Shown here in pieces: positions 42,023-50,059 of a stretch of 64,000 nucleotides of DNA. The position numbers and the translations under genes are program-made. Source of the stretch: Prado023 sp963747335 (GTDB taxonomy: Bacteria; Actinomycetota; Actinomycetes; S36-B12; CAIYMF01); NCBI GenBank assembly GCA_963747335.1, contig CAVVEV010000011.1:62001-126000 (forward strand), read 5' to 3'. The notes beneath the pieces are model-generated. The model saw only the letters and a list, made by a program, of their open reading frames with translations. It made no database searches and was not told the DNA's origin. The first letter of the stretch is position 1; every line of letters starts with the position of its first letter.

Positions 42023-42756
42023 TCCAGGTGGGGCGTTGGAGGATGGCCCGCGTGAGGCATGGTGTCGGCCCCCGCTCCTGCGCCCTGACTGCGGATCAGC
42101 CGATGCGACGACACCGCCCTGCACCGAGCTCCCTCGGCCTGGTGGTGGGCGCTGCCCGTTGACCAGTCCAATCCCATGAGCTGGCGGTCTGCGAGGACGA
42201 GGCCCGCGTTCCATCCCGGTGCGCGCCCTCCGCGCGGCGGGACGATCTGCCTCATGTCGTGGCCTGTGCGCCCGAGCACCCACGCAACCAAGGAGTTGGA
42301 GTTCCACATCTCCCCAGTTCGTAGCTCGTCTCGACCCCAGGTCAGTGGCGGTGCCTCTCGCAGCATTCTCAACACGTCGTCGGCCCTCTCCGGGTCGTCA
42401 GTGGTGCGCACAGGGCTGTCGACAGCATCGGCGATGTCCGGGATGAGGCCGCCGGCCCAGCACCGCACTTCATAGCGGAAGACGCGGAGACGGCCGAGCC
42501 ATCTCGCTCCGACTGGCCCTTCACGCACGACACCGCGGTCGTCCGCGGAGATGTTCCACACCGGGCCCATCTCGATCGCGTAGGTGATGCCGCCACTGTG
42601 CAGCATCAGACCGGCGTGGTACAGATCCATGGCGGCCCGGTGATGTTGCCGCGCCGCGAGCCGCTCGTAGACGCGGCCGTTCCCACGCACGACATGGCCG
42701 CCCGCGCCAAGCGGGAGCCAGTAGAGGTCGACCCATCCCGTGGGTCTGTCGCCCAT
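42019..42756 (-). CDS. Conserved hypothetical protein
   Basis: 245 residues from ATG 42756 (GTG 42765 also possible). VDLYWLPLGAGGHVVR, ITYAIEMGPVWN, GVVREGPVGARWLGRLRVFRYEVRCW and TGEMWNSNSLVAWVLGRTG are blocks I associate with a conserved actinobacterial family without known function. The MWNSNS and HDM positions recall papain-like (NlpC/P60-type) folds, but I cannot see a full catalytic set. The C-terminal 45 residues are low-complexity and run into the marR promoter. Confidence 0.75.
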   Translation of the reverse strand: MGDRPTGWVDLYWLPLGAGGHVVRGNGRVYERLAARQHHRAAMDLYHAGLMLHSGGITYAIEMGPVWNISADDRGVVREGPVGARWLGRLRVFRYEVRCWAGGLIPDIADAVDSPVRTTDDPERADDVLRMLREAPPLTWGRDELRTGEMWNSNSLVAWVLGRTGHDMRQIVPPRGGRAPGWNAGLVLADRQLMGLDWSTGSAHHQAEGARCRAVSSHRLIRSQGAGAGADTMPHAGHPPTPHLD

Positions 42757-42923
42757 GGCGCTCACCCGAGACAGTCAAGCACGCGTTCCGGGACCGGGGC
42801 CGTCACGGCCGCTGGTGGCGTGGGTGGCTGCGAACTGCCGGGTGGCCTGCCGCGGCGCGGGGTGGCTCGCGCGCCGGAAGGGACCGTGATGGGATGGCGG
42901 CCTACTCATGGGAGGCGACGCTG

Positions 42924-43535
42924 ATGCAGGTGACGATATTCGGTGCCGCAGGCGCCACGGGCAGGCGCATCGTGGACGAGGCGCTGGCCGCAGGTCATGA
43001 GGTGACCGTCCTGGTGCGCGACCCGTCGCAGCAGGGTGCCGTCGATCCGCGGGTCACCCTCCACGTCGGCGATGCCCGTGATCCGGAGGTGGTAGCCCGC
43101 GCTGTCGACGGCGTGCAGGGCGTGATCAGCGCGATCGGGGGCCACGGGATGGGGCGCTCGACAGCGATCACCGACGCGATGACCACGATCGTTGCCGCCC
43201 TGCCCGCCGGCACCCGCCTTCTTGCCGTCAGCACGGTCGGAGCCGGCGACTCAGCGCCACAGTTCCCCCTCGCTGTCCGGATGACCGTGGGAGTGCTGCT
43301 CCGCAATGCGATCGCCGATCACAACGGCCAGGAGCGCGCGATCATGTCAACGGATCTCGACTGGACGATCGCGCGCTGCGTGGGGCTGACCGACGAGCCG
43401 GCGACCGGCGAGGTCCACGTGCTGACCGAGGGGAAGCTGGGCGGTTCCCGGATCGCCCGCGCCGATGTGGCGCGCTGGCTGGTCGCGAACCTGGAGGACG
43501 CCACGTACTCGCGACAGGCGGTCTCCCTCTGGTGA
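42924..43535 (+). CDS. NAD(P)-binding oxidoreductase, atypical SDR
   Basis: 203 residues. TIFGAAGATGRRIVDEALAAGHEVTVLVRDP is the nucleotide-binding start (GxxGxxG); GDARDPEVVARAVDG and GVISAIGG are typical for NmrA/BVR-B-like proteins, and WTIARCVGLTD precedes the substrate region. ATG 42924 has GGGAGG 8 nt upstream. Divergent from the hypothetical gene. Function could be a small-molecule reductase; not specific. Confidence 0.87.
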   Translation: MQVTIFGAAGATGRRIVDEALAAGHEVTVLVRDPSQQGAVDPRVTLHVGDARDPEVVARAVDGVQGVISAIGGHGMGRSTAITDAMTTIVAALPAGTRLLAVSTVGAGDSAPQFPLAVRMTVGVLLRNAIADHNGQERAIMSTDLDWTIARCVGLTDEPATGEVHVLTEGKLGGSRIARADVARWLVANLEDATYSRQAVSLW

Positions 43536-43790
43536 AGCGGGCAGTCCGCCCCTGTCATGAGGGCGGGCAGGGGAAACGAGGAGTCCGTCTGAGCTGTCAG
43601 TTCCGGGGTCCGCTGGCGTGATCCGAGGGGTCGGAGTCGGTGGGGGGTGTGCTGCGAGCGTCCGGGCGCGTCGTGGCGAGCCCCCCCGGGTCTTGGACGG
43701 GTCACGTGATGCTCGATGGTCCGGTGGCCGTGTGGGTGGGGAAGCTCGCGGTGCCACGCGTAACGTGGTGCGCTCCGAGGGAGGTGCACC

Positions 43791-43826
43791 GTGTCTGAGG
43801 TCGTGAACCCGGTCGCTGCACGCTGA
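43791..43826 (+). CDS. Putative 11-residue leader peptide coupled to FAD oxidoreductase
   Basis: GTG 43791 with the strong ribosome-binding site GGGAGG 7 nt upstream opens a frame of 11 codons (MSEVVNPVAAR) whose TGA (43824-43826) overlaps the ATG of the next gene (TGATG). The oxidoreductase ATG has no ribosome-binding site of its own, so it may depend on translation of this peptide. Not proven to be translated. Confidence 0.5.
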   Translation: MSEVVNPVAAR

Positions 43827-44761
43827 TGCGGGTGGTGATCGTCGGGGCCGGCATGTGTGGACTCGTCGCGGCCAACGAACTCCGGGCCGCCGGCGCCGAC
43901 GTCGCAGTCGTCGACAAGGGCCGCTCACCCGGTGGCCGCCTTGCCACCCGGCGCATCGGTGGGGCCACTCTGGACCACGGAGCCCAGTTCCTCACGGTGC
44001 GGACCCCGGCGTTCCAGCATCGCGTCGATGACTGGATCGAGCGGGGCCTTCTGACGGTGTGGTCGCACGGGTTCGGCGCTGCCGAGGCGCACCCCCGCTA
44101 CGTCGCGCCTGCAGGGATGAATTCACTGGCTCGGGAACTGGCGATGGGCCTCGACGTCTCGTGCTCGACGATGGCCGACGCCGTTCGTCCGAGGGGCTCG
44201 CACTGGCGGGTCGTCACCGACGACGGTTCGGTTCGCGTCGCCGACCGGGTCCTGGTGACCACTCCTCTGCCGCAGGCGTCCGGGCTGCTCGCCGAGGCAG
44301 GGATCGAGCTCGACGATCGACTGATGAGCACCGACTACGACCGCACGATCGCTCTCCTGGCCACACTTGACCGACCGCCGCGGATCGAGGCGCCCGGCGG
44401 CGTCCAACGACCGAGCGATGACGTGAGCTTCGTCGCCGACAACGTTGCCAAGGGCGTCAGCGCCACCCCCGCGATCACGCTGCATGCGTCGGCGGCGTGG
44501 AGCGAGACGCACTGGGACCGCCACGCCGCTGACGTCCTGGCCCTGCTGGTCGACCTCGCAGGTCCCTGGCTCGGCGGCGCAGCCGTCCTCGAGGCGCACG
44601 TGAAGAAGTGGCGCTTCGCAACGCCACGTTCCTCGTGGCCCGATCCGTGCTGGGTGTCCGCCGACGGGGGCATCGTCCTCGCAGGTGACGCCTTCGACGG
44701 CCCACGCATCGAGGCTGCGCACAACTCGGGGCTCGCCGCGGCGCGCATCGTGCTGCGCTAG
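43826..44761 (+). CDS. Renalase-like FAD-dependent amine oxidoreductase
   Basis: 311 residues. FAD-binding VVIVGAGMCGLVAANELRAAGADVAVVDKGRSPGGRLATRR matches bacterial renalases and related NAD(P)/FAD proteins; LDHGAQFLTVRTPAF is the second conserved block, and the C-terminal VLAGDAFDGPRIEAAHNSGLAAA contacts the flavin. Family members oxidise reduced nicotinamide isomers or act on unknown amines. Starts with ATG overlapping the stop of a short leader peptide. Confidence 0.88.
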   Translation: MRVVIVGAGMCGLVAANELRAAGADVAVVDKGRSPGGRLATRRIGGATLDHGAQFLTVRTPAFQHRVDDWIERGLLTVWSHGFGAAEAHPRYVAPAGMNSLARELAMGLDVSCSTMADAVRPRGSHWRVVTDDGSVRVADRVLVTTPLPQASGLLAEAGIELDDRLMSTDYDRTIALLATLDRPPRIEAPGGVQRPSDDVSFVADNVAKGVSATPAITLHASAAWSETHWDRHAADVLALLVDLAGPWLGGAAVLEAHVKKWRFATPRSSWPDPCWVSADGGIVLAGDAFDGPRIEAAHNSGLAAARIVLR

Positions 44762-44813
44762 ATCGGCGGGCGCTCACGTGGTGAACGCGCAGCCTCCGCC
44801 TAGGGTTGAGGCG

Positions 44814-45743
44814 ATGGGTGACAACAGGTGTCCCTCGCCCCGGGGCGGGCGCGTGACTCGTCGGCGCCCGGTCGGCGGAATGGCAGTCGCCTGGATCGCC
44901 GTGCTCGCATCGTGCGGGCCGTCCGAGGTCGGCTCGGATCGGGCAGTCGTCGGCGATCAGGGTCCAGCGGGTGTCACGGCGACTGTCGAGCTGGGTTACC
45001 CGCGCGATCTCTTCGAGCGAGGGCGGGTCAACGTCGTGCTGTCCAACGAATCCGAGGACGACCTCGTCATCCTGTCCCGTGAGTTGGCGGTCGACGGCTT
45101 CGCCTCTGCGGGGGCCCAGCGACGCCGATCGACGCTGCCGGGAGGTGGTGTCCGGGTGGCGCTGCAGACCAGGTTCGGTGAGGCCGAGTGCGCTGATCGG
45201 CGACCCCCGACCGCATCGATGCGGATCACCTACTCGACCCGCGCTGACCCGACTCCGCGCACGGCGGCGATTCCGATCGAGGACACCTCGGTCCTCGAGG
45301 GGATCCGGGCTCGGGTGTGCGCCGCGGAGCACGTGCGAGATGCCCTCGACATCAGGGTCGAGGGCATCGAGGTCGCCGGCGAGCGCATCGAGGCGGATCT
45401 CGTGCACACGAGGGTCGCCGGACGCAGCACCTACGAGATCACCGCGATCATCGGCACCGTGCTGATCGGGGCCGATGTGCGCGGAGCGGCCGGGGTGGGC
45501 CCCTGGGCACTGCCCGCCGACGCCACCACGCTCGTGCTGCCCCTGGAGTTCTGGGTGAACCGGTGCGATGCCCACGCGGTCTCCGAGACGACCCGCAAGT
45601 TCGGCCTCGACCTGCGGATGTCGGTCGACGGCGCCTCCGAGCAGCCGGTCCCGGTGCCGCTCGGGGGCCTCGCCAGTGCGTTCGAGATGATCCTCGAGCG
45701 CTGCCAGGCACGGATTGCGATGGAGGCCTCCAACGGGGGCTGA
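44814..45743 (+). CDS. Hypothetical lipoprotein
   Basis: 309 residues. The N-terminus is basic (RGGRVTRRRPVGG) followed by a short hydrophobic stretch and lipobox-like VLASCGPSEV. The mature region is beta-rich (RVNVVLSNESEDDLVILSRELAV) and contains four further Cys, one in GEAECADRR and others in RARVCAAEH, WVNRCDAH and LERCQAR. Not recognised. TAGGGT (44801-44806) lies 7 nt before ATG, so probably leaderless. Confidence 0.72.
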   Translation: MGDNRCPSPRGGRVTRRRPVGGMAVAWIAVLASCGPSEVGSDRAVVGDQGPAGVTATVELGYPRDLFERGRVNVVLSNESEDDLVILSRELAVDGFASAGAQRRRSTLPGGGVRVALQTRFGEAECADRRPPTASMRITYSTRADPTPRTAAIPIEDTSVLEGIRARVCAAEHVRDALDIRVEGIEVAGERIEADLVHTRVAGRSTYEITAIIGTVLIGADVRGAAGVGPWALPADATTLVLPLEFWVNRCDAHAVSETTRKFGLDLRMSVDGASEQPVPVPLGGLASAFEMILERCQARIAMEASNGG

Positions 45744-45856
45744 TCGAAGCGCCCCGATACGCCCGTCTGAGGTCGACGCCGACGTCAGCCGCGCCAGGCC
45801 GCCTCGATAGCCAAGCCAGCGAACGCTGATTGCCGCCCCGGTGCCGTCCGGTCGAC

Positions 45857-46828
45857 CTACGTGGCGACGGTCACCACGACCTTGCCTGCGGGTCGGCCGT
45901 CCTTCACGAGGGCCACCGCTTCGGCGGCCCGCTCCAGGGGGTACTCGGAGTCGATGACGGGTCGGATGTGACCGGCCTCGATCAGGTCGCGCAGTTCGTT
46001 GAGGCTCGCGGTGTCCTCGTCCGCGACGAACAGGGTGATCCGCTGCTTGGAGACCAGGTTGAGCAGGACGCCGGAAGCGATGCTCCCGAGCGGTCCGAGC
46101 CGTCGGCTGCCGTCGCCGTGGGACTGGATCAGGGTCCCGCGAGGAGTGAGCACTCGCCGCAGGGCGCGCGGCGGATACGTGCCGCCCAGCTGCAGGATCA
46201 GGTCGTACAGCGCCGGACCCGAGGCGGGATCCTGCGCGGTGTAGTCGATCACGTGGTCGGCCCCGAGACTTCTGACCAGGTCGAGGCGGCTTGTGCTGCA
46301 CACACCGGTGACCTGGGCTCCGGCGTGCTTGGCCAGCTCCACGGCGAACGTCCCGACGCCGCCGGAGGCGCCGATGACCAGCACGTGCTGACCCGCGGCC
46401 AGCTCGCCGTGCCGGAGGCCCTGCAGCGCGGTGATGGCCGCCAGCGGGACGGCAGCGGCCTGCGCGAACGTCAGAGTGGCGGGCTTGCGGGCCACGCGGC
46501 CCGCGGGCGCGGCGACGTACTCCGCGAACGCCCCGTCGGCGAATCCGTAGACCTCGTCCCCGACAGCCAAGCCCTGCACGTCAGCGCCCAGCTGCTCGAC
46601 GACGCCGGCGAAGTCGGCGCCCACGATCCTTCTCGGTGCCCGGATCCCGCCGAGTTGCGGGCGCATGAGCGTCGGCTCCCCACAGATGAGGTGCCAGTCG
46701 TAGGGATTGGCCGAGCTGGCGTGCACGCGCACGAGTACCTGATCGGCCTCGTATGTCGGAACCTCCCGCTCGACCAGGTGGAGCACCTCACGCGGATCGC
46801 CGTAGCCGTGCTGCTCGATCGCTCTCAT
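45857..46828 (-). CDS. Quinone-oxidoreductase-type NAD(P)-dependent alcohol dehydrogenase
   Basis: 323 residues, zinc-independent MDR family. The catalytic domain contains VRVHASSANPYDWHLICGEP and GADFAGVVEQLG; the nucleotide-binding domain has AAITALQGL and VLVIGASGGVGTFAVELAKHAG, and VSKQRITLFVADED near the end. No zinc-ligand Cys set. ATG 46828 is preceded by GAGGGGA. It overlaps (TGATG) a short upstream frame. Function is general aldehyde/quinone reduction by inference. Confidence 0.9.
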   Translation of the reverse strand: MRAIEQHGYGDPREVLHLVEREVPTYEADQVLVRVHASSANPYDWHLICGEPTLMRPQLGGIRAPRRIVGADFAGVVEQLGADVQGLAVGDEVYGFADGAFAEYVAAPAGRVARKPATLTFAQAAAVPLAAITALQGLRHGELAAGQHVLVIGASGGVGTFAVELAKHAGAQVTGVCSTSRLDLVRSLGADHVIDYTAQDPASGPALYDLILQLGGTYPPRALRRVLTPRGTLIQSHGDGSRRLGPLGSIASGVLLNLVSKQRITLFVADEDTASLNELRDLIEAGHIRPVIDSEYPLERAAEAVALVKDGRPAGKVVVTVAT

Positions 46829-46929
46829 CACGTTCCCCTCTGGACGTCCCACCCGGCAGACACCGGCTGCGGGCCGGCGCACGCGGTCGCGAACGTGTCG
46901 ACGACCTGGTCCACGAGGTCGCGATCCAT
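46828..46929 (-). CDS. Possible 33-residue upstream peptide coupled to the MDR gene
   Basis: ATG 46929 with GAGG 8 nt upstream opens a frame starting MDRDLVDQVVDTFATACAG and ending QRGT, whose TGA overlaps the dehydrogenase ATG (TGATG). Composition is less Arg/Pro-rich than chance frames here. It could be a small peptide gene, a coupling leader, or the tail of a lost gene. Low confidence. Confidence 0.3.
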   Translation of the reverse strand: MDRDLVDQVVDTFATACAGPQPVSAGWDVQRGT

Positions 46930-47139
46930 AGGGGGCGCCTCGCGTTCGCCGCAGACCGATGAGATGGGCAGGGTGGCAGGCCGACGGCGCATGCGTCAAC
47001 GCGAGCCAGTGTGTCCGCGTCGTGACGGCATTGGGCTGGCGCCGCCCCTCGGAGCCCGTGGAGATGGGACTGCATGGTTGACGGTGCGCGGCGACCGGTT
47101 CGACTGGCGCCTGCCGTGGGATGCGGTAGACACAGGGGG
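46930..47139. other. Intergenic region between divergent genes
   Basis: No gene, repeat or hairpin of note seen here. It should hold the promoters of the dehydrogenase (leftward) and of the lipoprotein hydrolase (rightward). Confidence 0.6.
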
Positions 47140-48288
47140 GTGACACTTCTATGGAGGTCGGCGACCTCTCGGCTCGCTGTTGCGACATTGTGCGCCGCGC
47201 TGGTCCTTGTGGGCTGCTCCGACGAGGGCACCGATGCCAGGGAGACATCCTCGCCATCGCCACAGGCGACCGCGACGCCGCTGACGCCGGCGCCGGCGCC
47301 GTCCGGCACCGCCCCGCCCGGTTCCGTGAGCGCGGGCACCCCGCCCGGTTCCCCGAGCGGGTCGGCCCCGAGCGGGTCGGCCCCGAGCGCCGCGGCTGCG
47401 ATGCCGGCAGGCCCGCCCCCGACCAGTGGGCCGGTCCGGCTGGAGCGCTGGTTCGACCGGGAGCTGTCGGGCGGGAGGCTGCGGCTCGGTGCGGAGCGCG
47501 AGCGCACCGCCGACTACCGCTCGTACGACGTGACCTACCGCAGCGAGGACCTGCGCATCTCCGGAGTCATCAACGTGCCCACCGGGCGCGGACCGTTCCC
47601 GGCCGTTGTGCTGGCGCATGGCTACATCGATCCGGAGGTCTATGTACGAGGGCAGGGCATGCCTCGCGAACGGCGCTACCTGGCCTCCGCCGGCTACATC
47701 GCCCTGCACGTCGACTACCGCAACCACGCCGAGTCCGACGACGATCCGGCGTTGGCGCGCACGGCCCGGTTGGGCTACTCGGTCGATGTGCTGAACGCCG
47801 TGAACGCGTTGCGCAGGACCAGCGAGGTTCCGGTCGACGACGACCGGATCGCCCTGATGGGACGTTCGATGGGCGGCGGGGTCGTCTACAAGGCCCTCGA
47901 GATGGCGCCGGGCCTCGTGGACGCGGGGGTTGTCTTCGCGGCCGTCTCCTCGGATGAGGCCGACAACTACGAGCAGTTCGCCGGCCCTTCCCCGTACTGG
48001 GACTACGTCGAGGACCGGTGGGGCAGCCCGGACGACAACCCCGACCACTGGGATGCGATCTCGGCCGACAACCACTTCGACAGGGTCAGTGAGCCGGTGC
48101 TGATGCATCACGGGACCGCCGACACCACCTGCCCGCCCCGCTGGGCCCGGCACACCGCCCGGGAGATGGAAAGTGCCGACGTCGACGTCACCGTGGAGTG
48201 GTACGAGGGCGAGGGCCATACCTTCGAGGCCGCCTTCGACAGGTCGATGAAGCGCACGGTGGCCTTCCTCGAACGCCATCTCCAGTGA
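47140..48288 (+). CDS. Secreted lipoprotein alpha/beta hydrolase (dienelactone-hydrolase/prolyl-oligopeptidase-like)
   Basis: 382 residues. Lipoprotein signal with lipobox ALVLVGCSDEG (Cys near residue 26), a Pro/Ser/Gly-rich spacer containing the repeat SGSAPSGSAPS, then a hydrolase domain: VVLAHGYIDPEVY, nucleophile elbow ALMGRSMGGGVVYKAL, acid MHHGTADTTCP and His YEGEGHTFEA. Prolyl-oligopeptidase-like S9 type. GTG 47140 is chosen since the signal peptide starts there; no strong ribosome-binding site apart from the preceding G-run. Confidence 0.85.
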   Translation: MTLLWRSATSRLAVATLCAALVLVGCSDEGTDARETSSPSPQATATPLTPAPAPSGTAPPGSVSAGTPPGSPSGSAPSGSAPSAAAAMPAGPPPTSGPVRLERWFDRELSGGRLRLGAERERTADYRSYDVTYRSEDLRISGVINVPTGRGPFPAVVLAHGYIDPEVYVRGQGMPRERRYLASAGYIALHVDYRNHAESDDDPALARTARLGYSVDVLNAVNALRRTSEVPVDDDRIALMGRSMGGGVVYKALEMAPGLVDAGVVFAAVSSDEADNYEQFAGPSPYWDYVEDRWGSPDDNPDHWDAISADNHFDRVSEPVLMHHGTADTTCPPRWARHTAREMESADVDVTVEWYEGEGHTFEAAFDRSMKRTVAFLERHLQ

Positions 48289-48407
48289 CCTGGAGGTGCG
48301 CTGGCAGCCGGGCCAGGGATTGCCCCGATCCGCGTCGCCCGCATCGTCCGCGTCCGGTTCACGGTGGTCTCGGTAGGCCGCCAACTCGCGGGCAGTTGTC
48401 TGAGTCA

Positions 48408-48436
48408 TTGACAGGTCGGCTCACAGCTCGCTAGCT
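48408..48436 (+). promoter_or_regulatory. Candidate promoter for the SRPBCC gene
   Basis: TTGACA (48408-48413), a 17-nt spacer and CTAGCT (48431-48436) give a consensus -35 with a weaker -10, about 70 nt before the gene at 48509. Confidence 0.5.
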
Positions 48437-48508
48437 TCGCCAGCGGAGCATCATCGGGTCAGCGGCTCTCGCTGGCCGGGGGTCGGGGCCGATCCCGAGG
48501 AGCCACCC

Positions 48509-48946
48509 ATGCCGGTCGTCGAGGAAAGCATCGTCATCAACAAGCCGCGAGCCGACGTCTTTGCCTTTGTCGCAGATTCCGCGCATCTGCTGGACTGGTC
48601 ATCGAACATCATCGAGTACGAGGCCACACCCCCCGGACCCGTGCAGTCGGACACCACCACCAAGGGCGTCACCCGGGTGGCGGGCCGCAACGTCGAATGG
48701 ACCGCCAAGGTGACCGACCTCGAGGATGGTGTGATGTTCGGCTACGAGAGCGTGGAGTCGCCGATGGCGTTCACCTACACGTACAGCTTCGAGGACGTCG
48801 CCGATGGCACCCGCGTGATCTTCCACCAGGACGTCCCGACCATCGGCGGGTTCTTCGGCAAGCTCGCCGACCCGATCGTCACCCGCATGTACTCCCGCAG
48901 CGTGTCGACGAACCTGGCCAACCTCAAGGAGTTGCTCGAAGCCTGA
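48509..48946 (+). CDS. SRPBCC family protein (START-like)
   Basis: 145 residues: VEESIVINKPRADVFAFVADSAHLLDWSSNIIEYEA is a typical START-like N-terminus, and the C-terminal amphipathic helix RSVSTNLANLKELLEA is also standard. The ligand cannot be predicted. ATG 48509 has GAGGAG 8 nt upstream and a promoter about 70 nt before. Second SRPBCC protein in the window; not closely similar to the one at 34.1 kb. Confidence 0.9.
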   Translation: MPVVEESIVINKPRADVFAFVADSAHLLDWSSNIIEYEATPPGPVQSDTTTKGVTRVAGRNVEWTAKVTDLEDGVMFGYESVESPMAFTYTYSFEDVADGTRVIFHQDVPTIGGFFGKLADPIVTRMYSRSVSTNLANLKELLEA

Positions 48947-49102
48947 TGGCTGGCCCCGGACGGGGCGCCGCTGATGCTGTACCGGCCCAGGGCCCCCTCC
49001 CCACGCCGGCGTGGTCGGCCGCCCTCGGGAACTGTGGGACAGTGGAAGGAGGGATCACGCCCTTCGGGTGGGGCCCTGAGGCAACAGGAAGGTCGGTGCG
49101 CC

Positions 49103-49360
49103 ATGGGCGCACAATCAGATCAGGCAAAGGGCCACGCCAAGGAAGCTGCGGGCCTGCTCACGGGTGACGAGGATCTGCAGGCGGAGGGCAGGGCCGAACG
49201 GGTGGCCGGCGAGGCCCAGGAGCGGACCGACAAGGTCAAGGACAAGGTCGAGGACAGCCTGGACACGGTCCAGGAGAACACTGAGAGTGGACTGAACAAG
49301 GTCCAGGACAAGGTCAACGAGGTGCTGGACAAGGCCAAGAAGGCAGTCCACCGCTCGTAG
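49103..49360 (+). CDS. CsbD family stress protein
   Basis: 85 residues, highly charged (Lys, Glu, Asp, Gln), no hydrophobic core. SDQAKGHAKEAAGLLTGDEDLQAEGRAERVAGEAQE is the CsbD domain; the C-terminal half is an amphipathic KVKDKVEDSLDTV-type repeat (NKVQDKVNEVLDKAKKAV) like LEA-type proteins. CsbD proteins are general-stress proteins of unknown mechanism, often under sigma-B. A hairpin follows the stop. Confidence 0.92.
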   Translation: MGAQSDQAKGHAKEAAGLLTGDEDLQAEGRAERVAGEAQERTDKVKDKVEDSLDTVQENTESGLNKVQDKVNEVLDKAKKAVHRS

Positions 49361-49368
49361 TCGAATCC

Positions 49369-49399
49369 ACCGTGGAGCTCCTCTCCCGAGCTCCACGGT
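49369..49399 (+). terminator. 12-bp hairpin after csbD-like gene
   Basis: ACCGTGGAGCTC (49369-49380) pairs perfectly with 49388-49399 around a seven-base loop, 9 nt after the stop. Only a short T-pair follows. Confidence 0.65.
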
Positions 49400-49540
49400 C
49401 TTGGGCGTCGAACGACTGTTGGTATCAGGACACCCGGCGTAGCGTGGGAATGACCGGGGCCCGCGAACAGCCCGCGTCCGCGTCGCCTCCCGCACAGGAA
49501 CGGCAACCGGCCGGCGACGGCCGAGAGGACCAGAGGCGAC

Positions 49541-50029
49541 ATGAATCCCTCGAACAGCGCATCGCGCGACTACACACTCGACCCGTCCCAGGACGACGGC
49601 GTCCGCCCAGTGAGCACCGAGTCGGATCCCGTGTCAGCCGATGTCACGGGCACGGGACCGAACGAGGTGACCCCCGCGCCGGAGGCGGAGGCGGCTGCCA
49701 CGAGTTCGCCCGCGCCCGCCACTCCAGCGTCGCGTCTTCCGTCGGACGGCGCCTCGTCAGCGGATCGGGCGCCTCGCCTGACGCGCGCCAGTGCTGCGTG
49801 GGCGGCCATCATCGGCGCGCTCCTGCTGTCGGTGGTGCTCATCGTCTTCGTCCTTCAGAACCCGACCACGGTCGTCATCAAGTTCCTCGGGTGGTCCGGC
49901 TCCCTGGCGGTGGGGATGGCGATGCTGATCGCCGCCGTCACCGGAGGGCTCCTGGTCGCCACGATCGGCGTCGCCAGGCTGACCCAGCTCCGGGTGCGGG
50001 AGCACCGCACGAGGGCCGCGAGTCGCTGA
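49541..50029 (+). CDS. LapA-domain (DUF1049) membrane protein
   Basis: 162 residues. An acidic, Pro/Ala/Ser-rich cytoplasmic N-terminus (about 80 residues) precedes two membrane spans in the LapA/DUF1049 pattern: AAIIGALLLSVVLIVFVLQN with the conserved FVLQNPTTVVIKFLGW, then GMAMLIAAVTGGLLVATIG. A basic C-terminus (LRVREHRTRAASR) follows. The family (lipopolysaccharide assembly protein A domain) has envelope-related but undefined roles outside Gram-negatives. TAGCGT at 49439-49444 may be its promoter. Confidence 0.85.
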   Translation: MNPSNSASRDYTLDPSQDDGVRPVSTESDPVSADVTGTGPNEVTPAPEAEAAATSSPAPATPASRLPSDGASSADRAPRLTRASAAWAAIIGALLLSVVLIVFVLQNPTTVVIKFLGWSGSLAVGMAMLIAAVTGGLLVATIGVARLTQLRVREHRTRAASR

Positions 50030-50059
50030 CCCGAGGGCGGTCGGGCTCACGCCCGGTCC

